DNA of 64,000 nt from Limanda limanda (Eukaryota; Chordata; Actinopteri; Pleuronectiformes; Pleuronectidae), in the NCBI RefSeq assembly GCF_963576545.1, contig NW_026870599.1, forward strand, positions 186,001 to 250,000, given 5' to 3'. Positions 36,752 to 49,584 of the stretch are shown one piece after another (positions within the stretch are counted from its first letter, which is position 1; every line of letters begins with the position of its first letter). The notes under the pieces are model-generated. The model was not told where the DNA came from, did no database searches, and saw only the letters and a list, made by a program, of their open reading frames with translations. A program made the translations under genes and the position numbers.

Positions 36752-39700
36752 GAGATATTCTTGAATAACTTTTTTTGTGAAGGTCGGAGAGACTTGCAAG
36801 TAGGCTCTACCCCCACTAAATGGGGTAGCGCGCATCGATCGGTACCATCCTTGAGCTTCTCCGACTTTCGGAAGGGTTAGGGTTAGGGTTAGGGATGAAA
36901 GCACATAGTAGAAAGAGATATTCTTGAATAACTTTTTTTGTGAAGGTCGGAGAGACTTGCAAGTAGGCTCTACCCCCACTAAATGGGGTAGCGCACATCG
37001 ATCGGTACCATCCTTGAGCTTCTCCGACTTTCGGAAGGGTTAGGGTTAGGGTTAGGGATGAAAGCACATAGGAGAAAGAGATATTCTTGAATAACTTTTT
37101 TTGTGAAGGTCGGAGAGACTTGGAAAGTGGTTGCATCTGGACTAATTTGGGTCCTGCGGATCGATTGGTACCATCCCCGAGCTTGTACGACCTTCGGAAG
37201 AGGTCGACCGACGAAATTCCCCCAAATCTGAGGAGATATTCTTGAATAACTTTTTTTGTGAAGGTCGGAGAGACTTGCAAGTAGGCTCTACCCCCACTAA
37301 ATGGGGTAGCGCACATCGATCGGTACCATCCTTGAGCTTCTCCGACTTTCGGAAGGGTTAGGGTTAGGGTTAGGGATGAAAGCACATAGGAGAAAGAGAT
37401 ATTCTTGAATAACTTTTTTTGTGAAGGTCGGAGAGACTTGCAAGTAGGCTCTACCCCCACTAAATGGGGTAGCGCGCATCGATCGGTACCATCCTTGAGC
37501 TTCTCCGACTTTCGGAAGGGTTAGGGTTAGGGTTAGGGATGAAAGCACATAGTAGAAAGAGATATTCTTGAATAACTTTTTTTGTGAAGGTCGGAGAGAC
37601 TTGCAAGTAGGCTCTACCCCCACTAAATGGGGTAGCGCACATCGATCGGTACCATCCTTGAGCTTCTCCGACTTTCGGAAGGGTTAGGGTTAGGGTTAGG
37701 GATGAAAGCACATAGGAGAAAGAGATATTCTTGAATAACTTTTTTTGTGAAGGTCGGAGAGACTTGGAAAGTGGTTGCATCTGGACTAATTTGGGTCCTG
37801 CGGATCGATTGGTACCATCCCCGAGCTTGTACGACCTTCGGAAGAGGTCGACCGACGAAATTCCCCCAAATCTGAGGAGATATTCTTGAATAACTTTTTT
37901 TGTGAAGGTCGGAGAGACTTGCAAGTAGGCTCTACCCCCACTAAATGGGGTAACGCGCATCGATCGGTACCATCCTTGAGCTTCTCCGACTTTCGGAAGG
38001 GTTAGGGTTAGGGTTAGGGATGAAAGCACATAGGAGAAAGAGATATTCTTGAATAACTTTTTTTGTGAAGGTCGGAGAGACTTGCAAGTAGGCTCTACCC
38101 CCACTAAATGGGGTAGCGCGCATCGATCGGTACCATCCTTGAGCTTCTCCGACTTTCGGAAGGGTTAGGGTTAGGGTTAGGGATGAAAGCACATAGTAGA
38201 AAGAGATATTCTTGAATAACTTTTTTTGTGAAGGTCGGAGAGACTTGCAAGTAGGCTCTACCCCCACTAAATGGGGTAGCGCACATCGATCGGTACCATC
38301 CTTGAGCTTCTCCGACTTTCGGAAGGGTTAGGGTTAGGGTTAGGGATGAAAGCACATAGGAGAAAGAGATATTCTTGAATAACTTTTTTTGTGAAGGTCG
38401 GAGAGACTTGGAAAGTGGTTGCATCTGGACTAATTTGGGTCCTGCGGATCGATTGGTACCATCCCCGAGCTTGTACGACCTTCGGAAGAGGTCGACCGAC
38501 GAAATTCCCCCAAATCTGAGGAGATATTCTTGAATAACTTTTTTTGTGAAGGTCGGAGAGACTTGCAAGTAGGCTCTACCCCCACTAAATGGGGTAGCGC
38601 GCATCGATCGGTACCATCCTTGAGCTTCTCCGACTTTCGGAAGGGTTAGGGTTAGGGTTAGGGATGAAAGCACATAGGAGAAAGAGATATTCTTGAATAA
38701 CTTTTTTTGTGAAGGTCGGAGAGACTTGCAAGTAGGCTCTACCCCCACTAAATGGGGTAGCGCGCATCGATCGGTACCATCCTTGAGCTTCTCCGACTTT
38801 CGGAAGGGTTAGGGTTAGGGTTAGGGATGAAAGCACATAGTAGAAAGAGATATTCTTGAATAACTTTTTTTGTGAAGGTCGGAGAGACTTGCAAGTAGGC
38901 TCTACCCCCACTAAATGGGGTAGCGCACATCGATCGGTACCATCCTTGAGCTTCTCCGACTTTCGGAAGGGTTAGGGTTAGGGTTAGGGATGAAAGCACA
39001 TAGGAGAAAGAGATATTCTTGAATAACTTTTTTTGTGAAGGTCGGAGAGACTTGGAAAGTGGTTGCATCTGGACTAATTTGGGTTCTGCGGATCGATTGG
39101 TACCATCCCCGAGCTTGTACGACCTTCGGAAGAGGTCGACCGACGAAATTCCCCCAAATCTGAGGAGATATTCTTGAATAACTTTTTTTGTGAAGGTCGG
39201 AGAGACTTGCAAGTAGGCTCTACCCCCACTAAATGGGGTAGCGCGCATCGATCGGTACCATCTTTGAGCTTCTCCGACTTTCGGAAGGGTTAGGGTTAGG
39301 GTTAGGGATGAAAGCACATAGGAGAAAGAGATATTCTTGAATAACTTTTTTTGTGAAGGTCGGAGAGACTTGCAAGTAGGCTCTACCCCCACTAAATGGG
39401 GTAGCGCGCATCGATCGGTACCATCCTTGAGCTTCTCCGACTTTCGGAAGGGTTAGGGTTAGGGTTAGGGATGAAAGCACATAGGAGAAAGAGATATTCT
39501 TGAATAACTTTTTTTGTGAAGGTCGGAGAGACTTGGAAAGTGGTTGCATCTGGACTAATTTGGGTCCTGCGGATCGATTGGTACCATCCCCGAGCTTGTA
39601 CGACCTTCGGAAGAGGTCGACCGACGAAATTCCCCCAAATCTGAGGAGATATTCTTGAATAACTTTTTTTGTGAAGGTCGGAGAGACTTGCAAGTAGGCT

Positions 39701-39808
39701 CTACTCCCACTAAATGGGGTAGCGCGCATCGATCGGTACCATCCTTGAGCTTCTCCGACTTTCGGAAGGGTTAGGGTTAGGGTTAGGGATGAAAGCACAT
39801 AGGAGAAA

Positions 39809-39965
39809 GAGATATTCTTGAATAACTTTTTTTGTGAAGGTCGGAGAGACTTGCAAGTAGGCTCTACCCCCACTAAATGGGGTAGCGCGCATCGATCGGT
39901 ACCATCTTTGAGCTTCTCCGACTTTCGGAAGGGTTAGGGTTAGGGATGAAAGCACATAGTAGAAA
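39809..39965 (+). repeat. 157-bp A monomer (one telomere repeat lost)
   Basis: This is the second A of a 5A run and carries CATAGTAG. It is the copy of 34188 at +5621 bp, so the contraction is inherited. Confidence 0.92.
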
Positions 39966-40609
39966 GAGATATTCTTGAATAACTTTTTTTGTGAAGGTCG
40001 GAGAGACTTGCAAGTAGGCTCTACCCCCACTAAATGGGGTAGCGCACATCGATCGGTACCATCCTTGAGCTTCTCCGACTTTCGGAAGGGTTAGGGTTAG
40101 GGTTAGGGATGAAAGCACATAGGAGAAAGAGATATTCTTGAATAACCTTTTTTGTGAAGGTCGGAGAGACTTGCAAGTAGGCTCTACCCCCACTAAATGG
40201 GGTAGCGCGCATCGATCGGTACCATCCTTGAGCTTCTCCGACTTTCGGAAGGGTTAGGGTTAGGGTTAGGGATGAAAGCACATAGGAGAAAGAGATATTC
40301 TTGAATAACTTTTTTTGTGAAGGTCGGAGAGACTTGCAAGTAGGCTCTACCCCCACTAAATGGGGTAGCGCGCATCGATCGGTACCATCCTTGAGCTTCT
40401 CCGACTTTTGGAAGGGTTAGGGTTAGGGTTAGGGATGAAAGCACATAGGAGAAAGAGATATTCTTGAATAACTTTTTTTGTGAAGGTCGGAGAGACTTGG
40501 AAAGTGGTTGCATCTGGACTAATTTGGGTCCTGCAGATCGATTGGTACCATCCCCGAGCTTGTACGACCTTCGGAAGAGGTCGACCGACGAAATTCCCCC
40601 AAATCTGAG

Positions 40610-43600
40610 GAGATATTCTTGAATAACTTTTTTTGTGAAGGTCGGAGAGACTTGCAAGTAGGCTCTACCCCCACTAAATGGGGTAGCGCGCATCGATCGG
40701 TACCATCCTTGAGCTTCTCCGACTTTCGGAAGGGTTAGGGTTAGGGTTAGGGATGAAAGCACATAGGAGAAAGAGATATTCTTGAATAACTTTTTTTGTG
40801 AAGGTCGGAGAGACTTGCAAGTAGGCTCTACCCCCACTAAATGGGGTAGCGCGCATCGATCGGTACCATCCTTGAGCTTCTCCGACTTTCGGAAGGGTTA
40901 GGGTTAGGGTTAGGGATGAAAGCACATAGTAGAAAGAGATATTCTTGAATAACTTTTTTTGTGAAGGTCGGAGAGACTTGCAAGTAGGCTCTACCCCCAC
41001 TAAATGGGGTAGCGCACATCGATCGGTACCATCCTTGAGCTTCTCCGACTTTCGGAAGGGTTAGGGTTAGGGTTAGGGATGAAAGCACATAGGAGAAAGA
41101 GATATTCTTGAATAACTTTTTTTGTGAAGGTCGGAGAGACTTGGAAAGTGGTTGCATCTGGACTAATTTGGGTCCTGCGGATCGATTGGTACCATCCCCG
41201 AGCTTGTACGACCTTCGGAAGAGGTCGACCGACGAAATTCCCCCAAATCTGAGGAGATATTCTTGAATAACTTTTTTTGTGAAGGTCGGAGAGACTTGCA
41301 AGTAGGCTCTACCCCCACTAAATGGGGTAGCGCGCATCGATCGGTACCATTCTTGAGCTTCTCCGACTTTCGGAAGGGTTAGGGTTAGGGTTAGGGATGA
41401 AAGCACATAGGAGAAAGAGATATTCTTGAATAACTTTTTTTGTGAAGGTCGGAGAGACTTGCAAGTAGGCTCTACCCCCACTAAATGGGGTAGCGCGCAT
41501 CGATCGGTACCATCCTTGAGCTTCTCCGACTTTCGGAAGGGTTAGGGTTAGGGTTAGGGATGAAAGCACATAGTAGAAAGAGATATTCTTGAATAACTTT
41601 TTTTGTGAAGGTCGGAGAGACTTGCAAGTAGGCTCTACCCCCACTAAATGGGGTAGCGCACATCGATCGGTACCATCCTTGAGCTTCTCCGACTTTCGGA
41701 AGGGTTAGGGTTAGGGTTAGGGATGAAAGCACATAGGAGAAAGAGATATTCTTGAATAACTTTTTTTGTGAAGGTCGGAGAGACTTGGAAAGTGGTTGCA
41801 TCTGGACTAATTTGGGTCCTGCGGATCGATTGGTACCATCCCCGAGCTTGTACGACCTTCGGAAGAGGTCGACCGACGAAATTCCCCCAAATCTGAGGAG
41901 ATATTCTTGAATAACTTTTTTTGTGAAGGTCGGAGAGACTTGCAAGTAGGCTCTACCCCCACTAAATGGGGTAGCGCGCATCGATCGGTACCATCCTTGA
42001 GCTTCTCCGACTTTCGGAAGGGTTAGGGTTAGGGTTAGGGATGAAAGCACATAGGAGAAAGAGATATTCTTGAATAACTTTTTTTGTGAAGGTCGGAGAG
42101 ACTTGCAAGTAGGCTCTACCCCCACTAAATGGGGTAGCGCGCATCGATCGGTACCATCCTTGAGCTTCTCCGACTTTCGGAAGGGTTAGGGTTAGGGTTA
42201 GGGATGAAAGCACATAGTAGAAAGAGATATTCTTGAATAACTTTTTTTGTGAAGGTCGGAGAGACTTGCAAGTAGGCTCTACCCCCACTAAATGGGGTAG
42301 CGCACATCGATCGGTACCATCCTTGAGCTTCTCCGACTTTCGGAAGGGTTAGGGTTAGGGTTAGGGATGAAAGCACATAGGAGAAAGAGATATTCTTGAA
42401 TAACTTTTTTTGTGAAGGTCGGAGAGACTTGGAAAGTGGTTGCATCTGGACTAATTTGGGTCCTGCGGATCGATTGGTACCATCCCCGAGCTTGTACGAC
42501 CTTCGGAAGAGGTCGACCGACGAAATTCCCCCAAATCTGAGGAGATATTCTTGAATAACTTTTTTTGTGAAGGTCGGAGAGACTTGCAAGTAGGCTCTAC
42601 CCCCACTAAATGGGGTAGCGCGCATCGATCGGTACCATCCTTGAGCTTCTCCGACTTTCGGAAGGGTTAGGGTTAGGGTTAGGGATGAAAGCACATTGGA
42701 GAAAGAGATATTCTTGAATAACTTTTTTTGTGAAGGTCGGAGAGACTTGCAAGTAGGCTCTACCCCCACTAAATGGGGTAGCGCGCATCGATCGGTACCA
42801 TCCTTGAGCTTCTCCGACTTTCGGAAGGGTTAGGGTTAGGGTTAGGGATGAAAGCACATAGTAGAAAGAGATATTCTTGAATAACTTTTTTTGTGAAGGT
42901 CGGAGAGACTTGCAAGTAGGCTCTACCCCCACTAAATGGGGTAGCGCACATCGATCGGTACCATCCTTGAGCTTCTCCGACTTTCGGAAGGGTTAGGGTT
43001 AGGGTTAGGGATGAAAGCACATAGGAGAAAGAGATATTCTTGAATAACTTTTTTTGTGAAGGTCGGAGAGACTTGGAAAGTGGTTGCATCTGGACTAATT
43101 TGGGTCCTGCGGATCGATTGGTACCATCCCCGAGCTTGTACGACCTTCGGAAGAGGTCGACCGACGAAATTCCCCCAAATCTGAGGAGATATTCTTGAAT
43201 AACTTTTTTTGTGAAGGTCGGAGAGACTTGCAAGTAGGCTCTACCCCCACTAAATGGGGTAGCGCGCATCGATCGGTACCATCCTTGAGCTTCTCCGACT
43301 TTCGGAAGGGTTAGGGTTAGGGTTAGGGATGAAAGCACATAGGAGAAAGAGATATTCTTGAATAACTTTTTTTGTGAAGGTCGGAGAGACTTGCAAGTAG
43401 GCTCTACCCCCACTAAATGGGGTAGCGCGCATCGATCGGTACCATCCTTGAGCTTCTCCGACTTTCGGAAGGGTTAGGGTTAGGGTTAGGGATGAAAGCA
43501 CATAGTAGAAAGAGATATTCTTGAATAACTTTTTTTGTGAAGGTCGGAGAGACTTGCAAGTAGGCTCTACCCCCACTAAATGGGGTAGCGCACATCGATC

Positions 43601-43829
43601 GGTACCATCCTTGAGCTTCTCCGACTTTCGGAAGGGTTAGGGTTAGGGTTAGGGATGAAAGCACATAGGAGAAAGAGATATTCTTGAATAACTTTTTTTG
43701 TGAAGGTCGGAGAGACTTGGAAAGTGGTTGCATCTGGACTAATTTGGGTCCTGCGGATCGATTGGTACCATCCCCGAGCTTGTACGACCTTCGGAAGAGG
43801 TCGACCGACGAAATTCCCCCAAATCTGAG
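40610..43829 (+). repeat. Five AAAB tetramers (644-bp higher-order repeat)
   Basis: Five tandem 644-bp tetramers run without length change, with B units at 41099, 41743, 42387, 43031 and 43675. In each, A1 is plain, A2 ends CATAGTAG and A3 reads GCGCACATC. This is the most regular higher-order repeat in the window. Minor private changes are CCATTCTTG near 41350 and CACATTGGAG near 42696. Confidence 0.93.
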
Positions 43830-44954
43830 GAGATATTCTTGAATAACTTTTTTTGTGAAGGTCGGAGAGACTTGCAAGTAGGCTCTACCCCCACTAAATG
43901 GGGTTGCGCGCATCGATCAGTACCATCCTTGAGCTTCTCCGACTTTCGGAAGGGTTAGGGTTAGGGTTAGGGATGAAAGCACATAGTAGAAAGAGATATT
44001 CTTGAATAACTTTTTTTGTGAAGGTCGGAGAGACTTGCAAGTAGGCTCTACCCCCACTAAATGGGGTAGCGCACATCGATCGGTACCATCCTTGAGCTTC
44101 TCCGACTTTCGGAAGGGTTAGGGTTAGGGTTAGGGATGAAAGCACATAGGAGAAAGAGATATTCTTGAATAACTTTTTTTGTGAAGGTCGGAGAGACTTG
44201 GAAAGTGGTTGCATCTGGACTAATTTGGGTCCTGCGGATCGATTGGTACCATCCCCGAGCTTGTACGACCTTCGGAAGAGGTCGACCGACGAAATTCCCC
44301 CAAATCTGAGGAGATATTCTTGAATAACTTTTTTTGTGAAGGTCGGAGAGACTTGCAAGTAGGCTCTACCCCCACTAAATGGGGTAGCGCGCATCGATCG
44401 GTACCATCCTTGAGCTTCTCCGACTTTCGGAAGGGTTAGGGTTAGGGTTAGGGATGAAAGCACATAGGAGAAAGAGATATTCTTGAATAACTTTTTTTGT
44501 GAAGGTCGGAGAGACTTGCAAGTAGGCTCTACCCCCACTAAATGGGGTAGCGCGCATCGATCGGTACCATCCTTGAGCTTCTCCGACTTTCGGAAGGGTT
44601 AGGGTTAGGGTTAGGGATGAAAGCACATAGTAGAAAGAGATATTCTTGAATAACTTTTTTTGTGAAGGTCGGAGAGACTTGCAAGTAGGCTCTACCCCCA
44701 CTAAATGGGGTAGCGCACATCGATCGGTACCATCTTTGAGCTTCTCCGACTTTCGGAAGGGTTAGGGTTAGGGTTAGGGATGAAAGCACATAGGAGAAAG
44801 AGATATTCTTGAATAACTTTTTTTGTGAAGGTCGGAGAGACTTGGAAAGTGGTTGCATCTGGACTAATTTGGGTCCTGCGGATCGATTGGTACCATCCCC
44901 GAGCTTGTACGACCTTCGGAAGAGGTCGACCGACGAAATTCCCCCAAATCTGAG
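43830..44954 (+). repeat. 2A-B-3A-B transition
   Basis: The B units are 44156 and 44800. The first A reads GGGGTTGCG with ATCAGTACC at the left and CATAGTAG at the right, combining markers otherwise found in different A types. That is a sign of exchange or gene conversion between A units. Confidence 0.83.
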
Positions 44955-46878
44955 GAGATATTCTTGAATAACTTTTTTTGTGAAGGTCGGAGAGACTTGC
45001 AAGTAGGCTCTACCCCCACTAAATGGGGTAGCGCGCATCGATCGGTACCATCCTTGAGCTTCTCCGACTTTCGGAAGGGTTAGGGTTAGGGTTAGGGATG
45101 AAAGCACATAGGAGAAAGAGATATTCTTGAATAACTTTTTTTGTGAAGGTCGGAGAGACTTGCAAGTAGGCTCTACCCCCACTAAATGGGGTAGCGCGCA
45201 TCGATCGGTACCATCCTTGAGCTTCTCCGACTTTCGGAAGGGTTAGGGTTAGGGTTAGGGATGAAAGCACATAGGAGAAAGAGATATTCTTGAATAACTT
45301 TTTTTGTGAAGGTCGGAGAGACTTGGAAAGTGGTTGCATCTGGACTAATTTGGGTCCTGCGGATCGATTGGTACCATCCCCGAGCTTGTACGACCTTCGG
45401 AAGAGGTCGACCGACGAAATTCCCCCAAATCTGAGGAGATATTCTTGAATAACTTTTTTTGTGAAGGTCGGAGAGACTTGCAAGTAGGCTCTACCCCCAC
45501 TAAATGGGGTAGCGCGCATCGATCGGTACCATCCTTGAGCTTCTCCGACTTTCGGAAGGGTTAGGGTTAGGGTTAGGGATGAAAGCACATAGGAGAAAGA
45601 GATATTCTTGAATAACTTTTTTTGTGAAGGTCGGAGAGACTTGCAAGTAGGCTCTACCCCCACTAAATGGGGTAGCGCGCATCGATCGGTACCATCCTTG
45701 AGCTTCTCCGACTTTCGGAAGGGTTAGGGTTAGGGTTAGGGATGAAAGCACATAGGAGAAAGAGATATTCTTGAATAACTTTTTTTGTGAAGGTCGGAGA
45801 GACTTGGAAAGTGGTTGCATCTGGACTAATTTGGGTCCTGCGGATCGATTGGTACCATCCCCGAGCTTGTACGACCTTCGGAAGAGGTCGACCGACGAAA
45901 TTCCCCCAAATCTGAGGAGATATTCTTGAATAACTTTTTTTGTGAAGGTCGGAGAGACTTGCAAGTAGGCTCTACTCCCACTAAATGGGGTAGCGCGCAT
46001 CGATCGGTACCATCCTTGAGCTTCTCCGACTTTCGGAAGGGTTAGGGTTAGGGTTAGGGATGAAAGCACATAGGAGAAAGAGATATTCTTGAATAACTTT
46101 TTTTGTGAAGGTCGGAGAGACTTGCAAGTAGGCTCTACCCCCACTAAATGGGGTAGCGCGCATCGATCGGTACCATCCTTGAGCTTCTCCGACTTTCGGA
46201 AGGGTTAGGGTTAGGGTTAGGGATGAAAGCACATAGGAGAAAGAGATATTCTTGAATAACTTTTTTTGTGAAGGTCGGAGAGACTTGGAAAGTGGTTGCA
46301 TCTGGACTAATTTGGGTCCTGCGGATCGATTGGTACCATCCCCGAGCTTGTACGACCTTCGGAAGAGGTCGACCGACGAAATTCCCCCAAATCTGAGGAG
46401 ATATTCTTGAATAACTTTTTTTGTGAAGGTCGGAGAGACTTGCAAGTAGGCTCTACCCCCACTAAATGGGGTAGCGCGCATCGATCGGTACCATCCTTGA
46501 GCTTCTCCGACTTTCGGAAGGGTTAGGGTTAGGGTTAGGGATGAAAGCACATAGGAGAAAGAGATATTCTTGAATAACTTTTTTTGTGAAGGTCGGAGAG
46601 ACTTGCAAGTAGGCTCTACCCCCACTAAATGGGGTAGCGCATATCGATCGGTACCATCCTTGAGCTTCTCCGACTTTCGGAAGGGTTAGGGTTAGGGTTA
46701 GGGATGAAAGCACATAGGAGAAAGAGATATTCTTGAATAACTTTTTTTGTGAAGGTCGGAGAGACTTGGAAAGTGGTTGCATCTGGACTAATTTGGGTCC
46801 TGCGGATCGATTGGTACCATCCCCGAGCTTGTACGACCTTCGGAAGAGGTCGACCGACGAAATTCCCCCAAATCTGAG
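44955..46878 (+). repeat. Four AAB trimers (481-bp higher-order repeat)
   Basis: Four tandem 481-bp trimers have B units at 45281, 45762, 46243 and 46724. The A units are close to consensus. CTACTCCC occurs near 45973 and GCGCATATC near 46637. Confidence 0.92.
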
Positions 46879-47035
46879 GAGATATTCTTGAATAACTTTT
46901 TTTGTGAAGGTCGGAGAGACTTGCAAGTAGGCTCTACCCCCACTAAATGGGGTAGCGCGCATCGATCGGTACCATCCTTGAGCTTCTCCGACTTTCGGAA
47001 GGGTTAGGGTTAGGGATGAAAGCACATAGGAGAAA
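46879..47035 (+). repeat. 157-bp A monomer (one telomere repeat lost)
   Basis: This is the first of two adjacent contracted units, after the B at 46724. Confidence 0.93.
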
Positions 47036-47192
47036 GAGATATTCTTGAATAACTTTTTTTGTGAAGGTCGGAGAGACTTGCAAGTAGGCTCTACCCCCAC
47101 TAAATGGGGTAGCGCGCATCGATCGGTACCATCCTTGAGCTTCTCCGACTTTCGGAAGGGTTAGGGTTAGGGATGAAAGCACATAGGAGAAA
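47036..47192 (+). repeat. 157-bp A monomer (one telomere repeat lost)
   Basis: This is the second of the adjacent pair, and is followed by the 162-bp unit. Confidence 0.93.
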
Positions 47193-47354
47193 GAGATATT
47201 CTTGAATAACTTTTTTTGTGAAGGTCGGAGAGACTTGCAAGTAGGCTCTACCCCACTAAATGGGGTAGCGCGCATCGATCGGTACCATCCTTGAGCTTCT
47301 CCGACTTTCGGAAGGGTTAGGGTTAGGGTTAGGGATGAAAGCACATAGGAGAAA
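47193..47354 (+). repeat. 162-bp A monomer (1-bp deletion in C run)
   Basis: It reads CTACCCCACTAAATGG with four C where the consensus has five, near 47250. This is the only net single-base indel I find in 64 kb. It shifts the minus-strand frame and explains a fused odd frame there. Confidence 0.9.
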
Positions 47355-47835
47355 GAGATATTCTTGAATAACTTTTTTTGTGAAGGTCGGAGAGACTTGG
47401 AAAGTGGTTGCATCTGGACTAATTTGGGTCCTGCAGATCGATTGGTACCATCCCCGAGCTTGTACGACCTTCGGAAGAGGTCGACCGACGAAATTCCTCC
47501 AAATCTGAGGAGATATTCTTGAATAACTTTTTTTGTGAAGGTCGGAAAGACTTGCAAGTAGGCTCTACCCCCACTAAATGGGGTAGCGCGCATCGATCGG
47601 TACCATCCTTGAGCTTCTCCGACTTTCGGAAGGGTTAGGGTTAGGGTTAGGGATGAAAGCACATAGGAGAAAGAGATATTCTTGAATAACTTTTTTTGTG
47701 AAGGTCGGAGAGACTTGCAAGTAGGCTCTACCCCCACTAAATGGGGTAGCGCGCATCGACCGGTACCATCCTTGAGCTTCTCCGACTTTTGGAAGGGTTA
47801 GGGTTAGGGTTAGGGATGAAAGCACATAGGAGAAA

Positions 47836-47992
47836 GAGATATTCTTGAATAACTTTTTTTGTGAAGGTCGGAGAGACTTGCAAGTAGGCTCTACCCCCAC
47901 TAAATTGGGTAGCGCGCATCGATCGGTACCATCCTTGAGCTTCTCCGACTTTCGGAAGGGTTAGGGTTAGGGATGAAAGCACATAGGAGAAA
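47836..47992 (+). repeat. 157-bp A monomer (one telomere repeat lost)
   Basis: This is the third A after the B at 47355 and carries TAAATTGGG; the unit before it carries CTTTTGG. Confidence 0.92.
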
Positions 47993-48147
47993 GAGATATT
48001 CTTGAATAACTTTTTTTGTGAAGGTCGGAGAGACTTGGAAAGTGGTTGCATCTGGACTAATTTGGGTCCTGCAGATCGATTGGTACCATCCCCGAGCTTG
48101 TACGACCTTCGGAAGAGGTCGACCGACGAAATTCCCCCAAATCTGAG

Positions 48148-48304
48148 GAGATATTCTTGAATAACTTTTTTTGTGAAGGTCGGAGAGACTTGCAAGTAGG
48201 CTTTACCCCCACTAAATGGGGTAGCGCGCATCGATCGGTACCATCCTTGAGCTTCTCCAACTTTCGGAAGGGTTAGGGTTAGGGATGAAAGCACATAGGA
48301 GAAA
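48148..48304 (+). repeat. 157-bp A monomer (one telomere repeat lost)
   Basis: This is the first A after the B at 47993, with CTTTACCC and a private CTCCAACTT. Confidence 0.92.
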
Positions 48305-49584
48305 GAGATATTCTTGAATAACTTTTTTTGTGAAGGTCGGAGAGACTTGCAAGTAGGCTCTACCCCCACTAAATGGGGTAGCGCGCATCGATCGGTACCA
48401 TCCTTGAGCTTCTCCGACTTTCGGAAGGGTTAGGGTTAGGGTTAGGGATGAAAGCACATAGGAGAAAGAGATATTCTTGAATAACTTTTTTTGTGAAGGT
48501 CGGAGAGACTTGGAAAGTGGTTGCATCTGGACTAATTTGGGTCCTGCGGATCGATTGGTACCATCTCCGAGCTTGTACGACCTTCGGAAGAGGTCGACCG
48601 ACGAAATTCCCCCAAATCTGAGGAGATATTCTTGAATAACTTTTTTTGTGAAGGTCGGAAAGACTTGCAAGTAGGCTCTACCCCCACTAAATGGGGTAGC
48701 GCGCATCGATCGGTACCATCCTTGAGCTTCTCCGACTTTCGGAAGGGTTAGGGTTAGGGTTAGGGATGAAAGCACATAGGAGAAAGAGATATTCTTGAAT
48801 AACTTTTTTTGTGAAGGTCGGAGAGACTTGCAAGTAGGCTCTACCCCCACTAAATGGGGTAGCGCGCATCGATCGGTACCATCCTTGAGCTTCTCCGACT
48901 TTCGGAAGGGTTAGGGTTAGGGTTAGGGATGAAAGCACATAGGAGAAAGAGATATTCTTGAATAACTTTTTTTGTGAAGGTCGGAGAGACTTGCAAGTAG
49001 GCTCTACCCCCACTAAATGGGGTAGCGCGCATCGATCGGTACCATCCTTGAGCTTCTCCGACTTTCGGAAGGGTTAGGGTTAGGGTTAGGGATGAAAGCA
49101 CATAGGAGAAAGAGATATTCTTGAATAACTTTTTTTGTGAAGGTCGGAGAGACTTGGAAAGTGGTTGCATCTGGACTAATTTGGGTCCTGCGGATCGATT
49201 GGTACCATCCCCGAGCTTGTACGAGCTTCGGAAGAGGTCGACCGACGAAATTCCCCCAAATCTGAGGAGATATTCTTGAATAACTTTTTTTGTGAAGGTC
49301 GGAGAGACTTGCAAGTAGGCTCTACCCCCACTAAATGGGGTAGCGCGCATCGATCGGTACCATCCTTGAGCTTCTCCGACTTTCGGAAGGGTTAGGGTTA
49401 GGGTTAGGGATGAAAGCACATAGGAGAAAGAGATATTCTTGAATAACTTTTTTTGTGAAGGTCGGAGAGACTTGGAAAGTGGTTGCATCTGGACTAATTT
49501 GGGTCCTGCGGATCGATTGGTACCATCCCCGAGCTTGTACGACCTTCGGAAGACGTCGACCGACGAAATTCCCCCAAATCTGAG

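Larger units (their letters stand above)
35478..40609 (+). repeat. AAAB-dominated region with interruptions
   Basis: The order is B-3A-B-1A-B-3A-B-3A-B-3A-B-3A-B-2A-B-5A-B. The A units of a 3A run tend to hold fixed roles: the first is plain, the second carries CATAGTAG, the third carries GCGCACATC. The 5A run at 39646 copies 34025 (offset 5621 bp) including its 6-bp deletion. The telomere-contracted units here are 36595 and 39809. Confidence 0.86.
46879..49584 (+). repeat. Block enriched in small deletions
   Basis: The order is 3A-B-3A-B-2A-B-3A-B-1A-B. Within 46879-48304 lie four telomere-contracted A units and the only 1-bp deletion in the window. Other local changes are CCTCCAAATC in the B at 47355, ATCGACCGG near 47757, CTCCAACTT near 48257, CATCTCCGAG in the B at 48468, ACGAGCTTCGG in the B at 49112 and GAAGACGTCGAC in the B at 49430. 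It looks older or less homogenised than its neighbours. Confidence 0.86.
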
